Shown: positions 1 through 6,250 of the stretch, piece by piece | How the letters are laid out: every line of letters begins with the position of its first letter | How positions within the stretch are numbered: position 1 is the first letter of the stretch | Assembly (NCBI GenBank): GCA_003132865.1 | Contig: PKYZ01000714.1 | Location: forward strand, 1-8,623 | Direction: 5' to 3' | From: Bryobacterales bacterium | GTDB lineage: Bacteria; Acidobacteriota; Terriglobia; Bryobacterales; Bryobacteraceae | Length of the DNA: 8,623 bases | Notes under the pieces: model-generated | The model's database searches: none | Told to the model about the DNA's origin: nothing | What the model saw: the letters and a program-made list of their open reading frames with translations, nothing else | Position numbers and translations under genes: made by a program

Positions 1-139
1 TTTGCGCCGCAAAGTAGCTAGGATTTTAGGAATGGACCCGCGGCCTGCCCGAGGAGGATGCCGAGGTTCGTCGACCACAGCGCCGGCACGCCGGTCCGCT
101 GGGTCCCCGGTAAAGGCTGGCTGCCGCTTTCCTACTAAC

Positions 140-1498
140 GTGGCCAGGAACCGGTTACAGGGCGGCGCGGTGGTGGCGCTCCTGTTCGCGTTTGTCTATC
201 TGCTTTTTCCCACACGCAACTACTATTGGGATGGTGTGTCGTTCGCCATCGACATCGAGCACGCCCAGAGCTGGCGCGAGCTGTTCAACGTGCACCATCT
301 GCTCTACAATTTTATCGGTTACGGAGAATACCAGTTGTTGGGCAGCCGCGTGCGCGCGCTCTACCTGATGCAGTGGACGAACTGCATCGCCGGCGCCCTG
401 CTGATCTGGCTGGCAGACCGGCTGTTCCGGTCCCTCGGCGTCCCGCCGTGGAATAGCGCTGCGGGGGCCGCGATCCTGGGCGCGTCCGCCACATTCTGGA
501 AGTTCACGACCGACGCCGACTCTTATATCCTGGCTAACGTTTTTCTGGCGGCGGCCTACCTGGCGCTGCGGCGTTCGGCGGCGCGAGGCGGGCTGCTGCA
601 CGTGTGCGCGACGATGATGCACCAATTGAGCGCGTTGTTTTATCCGGTTGGCCTGGCGCTTCTCTGGCGGCGCTCCAGGGAACGCTTCTGGCGGGACGCC
701 GCCATTTACACGCTGGTTTCGGCGGGCGGGACGCTGGCTGTCTACGCGGCGGCATTCCGGCTTGCCGTGCATCGGGCTCCGACCTTTGCGGGCTGGCTGA
801 CTTTCCACGCCAAAATGCCCTTCTCCTTCGACGCGGCGCGCAACACGGGCTGGTTGCTGCTGGGCACCGGCAAACTGTTTGCCGGAGGAAAGCTCATTCC
901 CACGGCATACTTCGCGGGGCCGGTGGCTGTAGCGCTGTCGGTGTTCGCCGTGGCAGGGCTGGCACACAATCGCCGGCGCCTCTTGCCTGTTGTGTCCGAT
1001 TGGCCGCTGCTGGTTTGGGTGGGGGCCTATCTGTGCTTCCTGCTCGTTTGGGAGCCGTACAACACTTTCTACCGGCTGTTCTATCTGGCGCCGCTGCTGG
1101 CGTGCCTGGCGCTGGCGGCGCGGGCGACCGGCGCGCGTCCGCTCGCTTTTCTTGCGGCGGCGCTCGCGTGCTGGAACTTCTGGCAATTCATTTACCCAAA
1201 AACGCAGGCCGCGAGCAACGCGCCACTGGCTTTCGCGCTCAAACAGCGGACGCGCTGGCCCGAGGGCACCGGCGTCATCTTTGGCGAGTTCGTGCCCGAT
1301 CTGTGGACTATCAGCTATTTCAACCCGCAGGTCTCCTGGATACCTGTGGAGCAGCCGGATGCCGCCCGCGTGTCGGATTACGCCGCGCAGTTTGCGCGCG
1401 ACCGCCGCCAACTCTACGTGGACTGGACGTACCTGCAAAAGACCGGCCAGTCCGCCTCGCGATTCCACTTCCAGCTCGTAGAGCCGCATCCGCGCTGA
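140..1498 (+). CDS. Polytopic membrane protein, GT-C glycosyltransferase-like
   Basis: Integral membrane protein with about ten hydrophobic segments spread along it. Numbered from a GTG at 140 (452 residues), the first membrane helix is about residues 10-24. It is followed by a loop with WDG (Asp31) and a second polar loop with FTTDADSY (Asp125, Asp127). One acidic residue in the first external loop after helix 1 is typical of GT-C fold enzymes (PMT/ArnT-like and DUF2723-like proteins), which move sugars from lipid carriers on the outer membrane face. The last 90 or so residues form a soluble domain. The frame stays open to the left edge, but translation of bases 2-139 is Arg/Pro/Gly-rich and unlike a membrane protein. 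I therefore prefer GTG 140, which gives a short basic N-terminus, or GTG 170, which has AGGG 7 bases upstream. ATG 32 has no usable spacing to a ribosome site. The enzymatic role is inference; membrane location is clear. Confidence 0.72.
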   Translation: MARNRLQGGAVVALLFAFVYLLFPTRNYYWDGVSFAIDIEHAQSWRELFNVHHLLYNFIGYGEYQLLGSRVRALYLMQWTNCIAGALLIWLADRLFRSLGVPPWNSAAGAAILGASATFWKFTTDADSYILANVFLAAAYLALRRSAARGGLLHVCATMMHQLSALFYPVGLALLWRRSRERFWRDAAIYTLVSAGGTLAVYAAAFRLAVHRAPTFAGWLTFHAKMPFSFDAARNTGWLLLGTGKLFAGGKLIPTAYFAGPVAVALSVFAVAGLAHNRRRLLPVVSDWPLLVWVGAYLCFLLVWEPYNTFYRLFYLAPLLACLALAARATGARPLAFLAAALACWNFWQFIYPKTQAASNAPLAFALKQRTRWPEGTGVIFGEFVPDLWTISYFNPQVSWIPVEQPDAARVSDYAAQFARDRRQLYVDWTYLQKTGQSASRFHFQLVEPHPR

Positions 1499-1671
1499 AT
1501 GGCGCGGGCGCCGCGCAGGGCGTCCTGGACCGATCGACAGAACGACATAAGTAATTGCGCATCCGCTCCCTGACGGGGCGCCCTCTAGGCCCGGCTCCGA
1601 ATCGGTGCTGTACCGCGTAAGCAAGCGGTTATCGCGCAAGCAACAACGTCGCCATGTCGGCGCTCACTCGG

Positions 1672-2406
1672 CTACCCGGAAGGGGATCCCTGAAGCCGCT
1701 CGTAGACATCCCGCGCGGCCTTTTGCGCGGCGCTCTTTTTGGTATTGCCTTCGGCCTGTCCCACCCACTCGCGGCCCACGCGCGCCTCGACCGTAAAGGT
1801 CTTAGAGTGCTCGGGTCCGCGCTCGCCCACGATCACGTAACGCGGCGGCGGCAAGCGGCGCGCCTGCGCGAACTCCTGCAGCGCGCTCTTGTAGTCGGTA
1901 AGGTTCTGGGGAAGCTGCTCACAGGCGAGCCCGGCGGTGGAGATGCCCGGCTCCGCCACGAAGCGTTTGATGAACTCGCGGGCGGCCCCGATGCCGCCAT
2001 CCAGGTAGATGGCGGCGATGAGCGCTTCCAATGCGTCCACCAGCAGCGTCTTCTTGGCCCGCCCGCCGCTCAGTTCCTCGCCGCGGCCGAGTTCCAGATA
2101 TTCTCCGAGGCGCAGCCGCTGGGCGGCCTCGTGCAGCCAGACGGCGCTGACCAAGTGCGCCTTCAACTTGGACAGGCGCCCTTCGGCGGCTTCCGGATGG
2201 CGCTGGAGCAAATCCTCGCTGATCAGGAAACCCAACACGGAGTCGCCCAGGAACTCGAGCTGCTCGTTGTCGCGCGCCGTGGCCTGCCCGCCCGCGAGCG
2301 CTTGTTCGTGAACGTGCGAACTATGGGTCAGCGCGCGGCGGAGGATCTCGCGATCCGCGAACCGGTGGCCGGCGGCGACCTCCAGGGCGTCCAGATCCGC
2401 GCGCAT
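1672..2406 (-). CDS. rnc: Ribonuclease III
   Basis: Endonuclease that cuts double-stranded RNA in rRNA precursor processing and mRNA turnover; cytoplasmic homodimer needing Mg2+. The 244 residues match the usual bacterial length. The RNase III domain covers about residues 1-150 and carries the signature NEQLEFLGDSVLGF (47-60). The family's acidic metal/catalytic residues are present as Glu48, Glu51, Asp55, Glu75, Asp124 and Glu127, the last two inside TLLVDALEALIAAIYLDGG. A double-stranded RNA binding domain follows at about 168-239, ending with the classic NTKKSAAQKAARDVYERL pattern. The ATG at 2406 fits the family's N-terminus. No Shine-Dalgarno sequence is visible before it, and only 9 bases separate it from the stop of the TPR gene upstream, so translation is probably coupled. 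It is the last gene of the cluster and converges on the + strand membrane gene across a 173-base gap that holds nothing I recognise. Confidence 0.97.
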   Translation of the reverse strand: MRADLDALEVAAGHRFADREILRRALTHSSHVHEQALAGGQATARDNEQLEFLGDSVLGFLISEDLLQRHPEAAEGRLSKLKAHLVSAVWLHEAAQRLRLGEYLELGRGEELSGGRAKKTLLVDALEALIAAIYLDGGIGAAREFIKRFVAEPGISTAGLACEQLPQNLTDYKSALQEFAQARRLPPPRYVIVGERGPEHSKTFTVEARVGREWVGQAEGNTKKSAAQKAARDVYERLQGSPSG

Positions 2407-2415
2407 AATGGGAAT

Positions 2416-3231
2416 CTACGGCTTCGGGGCTTCCGGTTTTGGCGGCGCAGGGTTAGCGGGCGGCGCGGCGTCGGCCGGCTTGGCCGGGTTCTTCTTCTGG
2501 ATCGCCCGCACCCGCTCGGCCTGCGCCACCTGTTTGACCTGCACATTGATATCCTGCATGGCCATCACTTTGTCGAACTGCGCAATCGCGTCGTCATACT
2601 TGCCGTCGTCGCTGTAGACTTTGCCCAGCCGCACCATAGTTGCCGGATCGGGCTTGTCCACACCGTCAATGGCAAATTTGAACTCGCTTTCGGCCACGTC
2701 GTACTTCTTGCGCGCCATGGCGCCCATGCCGAGCGCGGCGTGCGCCTGGGAGGCCAAGTCCTTTTTGGCCGCCGTCCACTGGTCGTCGGTGATGCTGGTG
2801 TTTGGCTTGGGGGCGTCTTTCAGCAACTCGATAGTGGTCTTGGCGTACTTTTCCACCTGGGCCAGCTTCTCCTCGCGATCCAGGTCGAATTCCTTGGTGT
2901 GCTGCGCGATAACCCCAGCCAGCAACAGCATGGCCTGATAGTACTTGGGATCCGCTTCGATGGCCCGCTCACCGAAGACCACGGTGTGCTCATAGTCGTG
3001 CTTCTGGTCGTAGGAGAGGGCCTCGAAGTAGAGCGCCACAGCTTTGAACTCCGTGTCCGCGAACTTGGTCAGCACATTCTCGCAGGCGGCGATGCGCGCA
3101 TCCGCGTCTTGTGCGCCGAACATGGTTTTCAGCGCTTCAAGCTCCACGGCGGATTTCGGTTTGGGTTGCGCCAGCAGACCCGGCAGGGCGACCGCCAGCG
3201 CCAGTGCGCCGCTCAATATGATTCGTTTCAT
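2416..3231 (-). CDS. Exported TPR-repeat protein
   Basis: A 271-residue protein with a signal peptide: basic MKR, a hydrophobic core at about residues 4-20, and a cleavage site near LLA-QP (about 21/22). The mature part holds several tetratricopeptide-like helix pairs, most clearly at about 61-107, 166-191 and 197-227 (for example LGKVYSDDGKYDDAIAQFDK). It ends in a Pro/Ala/Lys-rich tail (about 246-271) that is probably disordered. TPR domains bind other proteins, so a scaffold or assembly role in the periplasm or at the membrane is inferred; no catalytic motif is seen. I see no lipobox cysteine. The frame is open for 21 codons further upstream, but the ATG at 3231 is chosen because it starts the signal peptide and has a strong ribosome site 5 bases away. 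Only 10 bases separate it from the longer TPR gene upstream and 9 from rnc downstream, which indicates one transcript. Confidence 0.88.
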   Translation of the reverse strand: MKRIILSGALALAVALPGLLAQPKPKSAVELEALKTMFGAQDADARIAACENVLTKFADTEFKAVALYFEALSYDQKHDYEHTVVFGERAIEADPKYYQAMLLLAGVIAQHTKEFDLDREEKLAQVEKYAKTTIELLKDAPKPNTSITDDQWTAAKKDLASQAHAALGMGAMARKKYDVAESEFKFAIDGVDKPDPATMVRLGKVYSDDGKYDDAIAQFDKVMAMQDINVQVKQVAQAERVRAIQKKNPAKPADAAPPANPAPPKPEAPKP

Positions 3232-3236
3232 ATAGA

Positions 3237-3242
3237 CTCCTC
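3237..3242 (-). promoter_or_regulatory. Ribosome binding site of the 271-residue TPR gene
   Basis: On the - strand this reads GAGGAG, 5 bases before the ATG at 3231. It fixes that codon as the start rather than one 21 codons upstream. Its first G is also the last base of the preceding gene's TAG stop, so termination and re-initiation sites touch, as in coupled genes. Confidence 0.8.
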
Positions 3243-4693
3243 TAATTTGACTTCTTCTCAAAACTTCGCTGGACGCCCTGCTCCGCGGCTTCACGAGCCG
3301 CCGGAGATGCGCCTTCCACTGCCAGTGCGTCCCGATAACGCCGGGTGGCCTGTTCGCGGTCGCCCGCCGCGTCCGAGAGCCGCGCCAGGTACACCAGCGC
3401 CCAGGCCTTCACCTGCGGCTCTGGCTGGGATTCGAGCGTCTTTTCGAACAGGCGCTCGGCCATATCCGGATTCTTTTCGAGAGCCGCGATGCGCGCCAGA
3501 CCATAATAAGCTTGGGCATGCAGCGGCTGTTCCCCGGTTTCCTGCAGCGCCTTCAGGAAAAGCTGCCGGGCCGGCTCCAGGTTGCGATCCTTGTAAAGCT
3601 GTTCGGCTTGCGCCAGCGTTTTGTACGCGCCTTGCGGTTCCGGAGGCGGGGGCGGCGGCACGACTTTGGCCTGCCGCACCGGCGTCTGCGAAACAAACTC
3701 GATCTGCGAGAGGCGCGCGTCTTCACGCTTCAGGTCGATGGCCGCGATCATTTCCGGATAGTAGAACCGCATGGCCTGTTCCTGCTTCAGGTAAGCCTGC
3801 AAGTGTTCGGCGAAATACGCGGTCAGGATGTAACCCTCCAGCATGGCCTGGTTCGCCATGGCCGGCTGCTTGTCGAGCCGCGCTTCGATGGCCTTGATGA
3901 GCGACTCGGTCACCAGCAGCAAATAATCCGATTTGAACGATCGGTCGAGCACCGGAGCGCGTTGCGCGTGGTCGGCCAGTCCGCGCTTGCGCATGACGAT
4001 TTCCTCGTGGCGGGCGGCCAGGGGATCGAGCAGATAGTGCAGATAGGCGTGCCGCACGTCGCGGATGCGCGGCTCGGCCGAGGGCGTAATCGCCACGTAG
4101 TAATTCTTGCCATAGCTGCGCGTCTGGATCTGATTGGGAGCGCCCAGCAAGTCGACGTAGATTTGGAACCATTTGGAGGACGTGCCGGAGGTTTCGTTGC
4201 GCAAGAAGCCGTTCACCTGCAGCACGGCCGCCGCCACCGGTTCGTGATAACGCTCGATGATCTGTTCGAAGGCCGGTTGCGACCGGTTCCAGAGGTCATC
4301 GATCGCGGCCTCGCGATAAAACTTCGCGAGCAGCGGGGCGAAACCATCCAGCGCCGCAACATCCGGCGGTGCTTCCACGGTGCGGCCTTTCAGCGCGAAC
4401 GCCGGAGGGCCATCCACCGAGAGGGCGAACGAAATGTATTGGCTGAGATCCGCGGTGGCATCGTTTTGGCGGTGCTCGAGGTAGAAATCCTTGAGTGCTG
4501 GCAGGCTGGGGATATGCTTCGCCGCCAGTTCTTTGCGGATGGTTTCGCGGAGCGGACTGTTGTTGGGAGAGGCGATGTCCGCGTCGTAGCCCGCCGCGTT
4601 GATGGCCGCCATGACGGCAAACAGTGTGGGACTCGCATCGAGTTGGCCCCGTTCGGGTGTGGCGGCTTGGGCGACCTCGGCAAGCATGGCCAC
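3242..4693 (-). CDS. Exported protein with C-terminal TPR domain; start uncertain
   Basis: From GTG 4693 the product is 483 residues. The region to about residue 340 is helical and unassigned. It contains YVDLLGAP (179-186) and HAYLHYLLDP (215-224), an HxxxH arrangement like a gluzincin protease motif whose Glu is replaced by Ala. A run of six prolines (346-351) leads to TPR-like helices (about 355-475). GTG 4693 is the first conventional start, but the frame stays open to a TAA at 4739-4741. The codons between encode the front of a good signal peptide (SRFVLPGIILVAMLAEVAQA), cleavage after AQA. The real start is therefore probably a CTG at 4726 or ATT at 4729. No Shine-Dalgarno sequence precedes any of these candidates. 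A TATAAG (minus strand, 4748-4743) could be a -10 box giving a very short leader. First gene of the TPR-TPR-rnc cluster. Secretion is well supported; function is unknown. Confidence 0.85.
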   Translation of the reverse strand: MAMLAEVAQAATPERGQLDASPTLFAVMAAINAAGYDADIASPNNSPLRETIRKELAAKHIPSLPALKDFYLEHRQNDATADLSQYISFALSVDGPPAFALKGRTVEAPPDVAALDGFAPLLAKFYREAAIDDLWNRSQPAFEQIIERYHEPVAAAVLQVNGFLRNETSGTSSKWFQIYVDLLGAPNQIQTRSYGKNYYVAITPSAEPRIRDVRHAYLHYLLDPLAARHEEIVMRKRGLADHAQRAPVLDRSFKSDYLLLVTESLIKAIEARLDKQPAMANQAMLEGYILTAYFAEHLQAYLKQEQAMRFYYPEMIAAIDLKREDARLSQIEFVSQTPVRQAKVVPPPPPPEPQGAYKTLAQAEQLYKDRNLEPARQLFLKALQETGEQPLHAQAYYGLARIAALEKNPDMAERLFEKTLESQPEPQVKAWALVYLARLSDAAGDREQATRRYRDALAVEGASPAAREAAEQGVQRSFEKKSN

Positions 4694-4756
4694 CAGGATG
4701 ATGCCCGGTAAGACGAATCGGCTCAGAATATGACCAGTTTAGCTTATAGCGTGGCG

Positions 4757-4817
4757 GTGGGGCAGACCTCCAGGTCTGCGCGGGTCCTCCAGGACCCGCT
4801 CCGAGGCTGTGCCCCAC
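4757..4817. repeat. Dispersed double-hairpin intergenic repeat, copy A (full)
   Basis: The element is bounded by inverted ends GTGGGGC (4757-4763) and GCCCCAC (4811-4817). Inside are two adjacent perfect hairpins. The first has 8-base arms GCAGACCT (4762-4769) and AGGTCTGC (4772-4779). The second has 9-base arms GCGGGTCCT (4780-4788) and AGGACCCGC (4791-4799). Each has CC between the arms, so both share the core CCTCCAGG. The element ends one base before the stop codon of the SIS gene and lies just upstream of the long TPR gene. The first 46 bases recur at 8514-8566. There is no T-run on either side, so it is not a standard intrinsic terminator, though it could protect the 3' end of the SIS transcript. 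It encodes no protein. It resembles REP/MITE-type elements. Confidence 0.9.
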
Positions 4818-4818
4818 G

Positions 4819-5859
4819 CTACATCGTCAGGGTTACCTTGGTGACGGTGCGAGGCTTGTCCGGGTCGAGGCCCTTTTGGTCCGCCAGGCAGGCCGCGAAG
4901 AATTGCGCGGGGATGATGTACGGAATCGGAGTGTACAGCTCCGGGAGTTTGTGCGACAGCCGGATCACACGCATGGCGCGCGCCGCCGCTTCGGTGTTGC
5001 TGGCGTCGGTGATGACTACGGTTTCGGCCTTGAGCTTTTGGAGCTTGTCCAGCGTTTCTGCGATGGAGTTCCAGGTTGGTCCGGAAGGGGCAAACGCGAA
5101 CACCGGGAAATCGGGGTCCACCATGGCGATGGGGCCGTGCAGAAAGTCGGCCGAAGAAAACCGCTCGGCGACCACATAGCAGGTCTCCATCATCTTCAGC
5201 GCGAATTCGAAGGCGGTGGAATAATTCAGGCCGCGGCCCACCACCACCGCATGATCCATGAAGCGATAACGCCCGGAAAGCTCGGCGATGGAGGGCTCCA
5301 GATCCAGGGCCATTTGGGCGCGTTCCGGCAAGCGTTTCAGGTCGTCGATGCGGATGCGTCCGCCGAGCGCGTAGGCCAGCAGATAGAGCATCAGCACCTG
5401 GCCGGTGTAGGTCTTGGTGGCCGCCACGCTCCTCTCTTTGCCGGCGTGCACCAGAAAGGCGTGCTCGGCCAGGCGCGCCAGCGTGCTGGAGGACTCGTTG
5501 GTGATGCCGATGGTGAGCGCGCCCTGTTCGCGCGCGCGCTCGAGCACCAGGTTGGCGTCGGTGGATTCGCCGGATTGCGAGATGGCCACCACCAGGGCGT
5601 CGCGATAGTCGATGCGCGCGTTGTAGAGCGTATGGATAGCGGGCGCGGCCAGCGACACCGGGATGCCGGTTGTGATTTCCAAAAGATAGCGCCCGAACTG
5701 CGCGGCGTTGTCGGAGGTGCCGCGCGCGGCCAGCACGATCAAGCGCGGGCGGCGCTTCGAGACGCGCTGTTTGAAGCGTTCGATGCGGCGCAATTCGGAG
5801 GCCAGCGTACGCTCCAGGGCGTCGGGCTGTTGGCGGATTTCTTCGAGCATGCGGGACAT
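4819..5859 (-). CDS. SIS-domain sugar-phosphate isomerase/deaminase (NagB-II/GlmS isomerase-like)
   Basis: A 346-residue cytoplasmic enzyme with two SIS domains, equivalent to the isomerase half of GlmS without the glutaminase half (no N-terminal catalytic Cys domain). SIS 1 has ARGTSDNAAQFGRYLLE (45-61) and the phosphate-binding loop SQSGES (94-99), then GKERSVAATKTYTGQ (140-154). SIS 2 has GRGLNYSTAFEFALKMMET (208-226) and LHGPIA (240-245). Residues matching the GlmS isomerase active site are present: Lys222, Glu225, His241 and, near the end in DKPRTVTK, Lys341. Without a glutaminase domain the likely reaction is glucosamine-6-phosphate to fructose-6-phosphate plus ammonia (NagB-II type), or a related amino-sugar reaction (AgaS-like). 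The exact substrate cannot be read from sequence. The start at 5859 fits the family (MLEEIRQQP follows); Met4 at 5850 is the alternative. No clear ribosome site is seen. Repeat copy A follows its stop directly. Confidence 0.9.
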   Translation of the reverse strand: MSRMLEEIRQQPDALERTLASELRRIERFKQRVSKRRPRLIVLAARGTSDNAAQFGRYLLEITTGIPVSLAAPAIHTLYNARIDYRDALVVAISQSGESTDANLVLERAREQGALTIGITNESSSTLARLAEHAFLVHAGKERSVAATKTYTGQVLMLYLLAYALGGRIRIDDLKRLPERAQMALDLEPSIAELSGRYRFMDHAVVVGRGLNYSTAFEFALKMMETCYVVAERFSSADFLHGPIAMVDPDFPVFAFAPSGPTWNSIAETLDKLQKLKAETVVITDASNTEAAARAMRVIRLSHKLPELYTPIPYIIPAQFFAACLADQKGLDPDKPRTVTKVTLTM

Positions 5860-5896
5860 GCGATCTAGAGCGACGTTGGTTTGACAGCCGGACCAG

Positions 5897-6250
5897 CTAG
5901 AGCCTGCTTAGCACCTCGAGGACGCCGCCGATCTTCTCGTCGACCCGGATAGCCTTTCGCCTTGCTGTCTCGTACAACTCCTGAATCTCGTTCGCGGAAA
6001 TCTCCTGGTCGGTATCGGTGACCGTTGTCAGTTCGTCACCGTTCCGGTCACGTAGGACCAAGGCGTAACGAGGCTGTGGCACTTCTGCTAAGGGGGCTTC
6101 CACATCGTAAGCGGAAACGGATAATACATATTGGCCGCCGATCGTGGCTATGAAGTTCGAGTCTTCAGCAGTCGGCTTCCATGGAATCTTACCTGCCCTT
6201 GTTTTCGACAGGACACCGTTAAAAAACTCAATGGTTTGTTGGTCAGCCAT
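5897..6250 (-). CDS. Small soluble protein of unknown function, partner in two-gene module
   Basis: A 117-residue protein I cannot assign to a named family. It has no signal peptide or membrane segment. The N-terminus (TIEFFNGVLSKTRAGKIPW) looks helical. A central part of alternating hydrophobic residues (FIATIGGQYVLSVSAYD, then PRYALVLRDRNGDELTTVTDT) looks like beta strands. The C-terminal 35 residues look helical (ANEIQELYETARRKAIRVDEKIGGVLEVLSRL). A small alpha/beta fold with a strand-loop-strand DRNGDE turn is likely. AAGGG lies 7 bases before the ATG at 6250. Its ATG overlaps the end of the upstream membrane gene by 8 bases, or abuts it exactly if that gene's probable frameshift is corrected, so the two are almost certainly made together. 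Base composition is unusual: 6181-6240 has 24 G+C of 60 and 6121-6180 has 30, against 43 of 60 at 7261-7320. This suggests later acquisition. Confidence 0.85.
   Translation of the reverse strand: MADQQTIEFFNGVLSKTRAGKIPWKPTAEDSNFIATIGGQYVLSVSAYDVEAPLAEVPQPRYALVLRDRNGDELTTVTDTDQEISANEIQELYETARRKAIRVDEKIGGVLEVLSRL

Noticed and set aside
50..138. Short + strand frame of 26 codons from ATG 58 preceded by GAGGAGG
   Set aside because: Only one base separates the purine run from the ATG, the product matches nothing, and it lies in a window-edge region whose context is unknown.
1564..1580. Small hairpin in the convergent gap (CGCTCC with GGGGCG), with GGCGCGGGCGCC at 1501-1512
   Set aside because: Stems of five or six bases, one with a G-T pair, and no T-run on either strand. 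Such matches are expected by chance at this GC content, so no terminator is called.
155..1639. Long open - strand frame opposite the left membrane gene
   Set aside because: The product is Arg/Gln/Pro-rich without recognisable structure. The + strand frame has regular membrane segments and GT-C-like loop motifs.
1654..3897. Very long open + strand frame opposite rnc and both TPR genes
   Set aside because: Its translation is His/Arg/Gly-rich with no domain, while the - strand frames give clear RNase III, signal peptides and TPRs. It is an antisense effect of high GC.
4757..4817. Repeat copy A as an intrinsic terminator of the SIS gene
   Set aside because: The stems are strong and well placed, but no T-run follows on the - strand. 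It is recorded as a repeat instead.
4876..5868. Open + strand frame opposite the SIS gene
   Set aside because: Gly/His/Arg-rich shadow; the - strand carries all expected SIS and isomerase motifs.
5881..5886. Perfect TTGACA on the + strand
   Set aside because: No -10 box lies at a suitable distance and no + strand gene follows.
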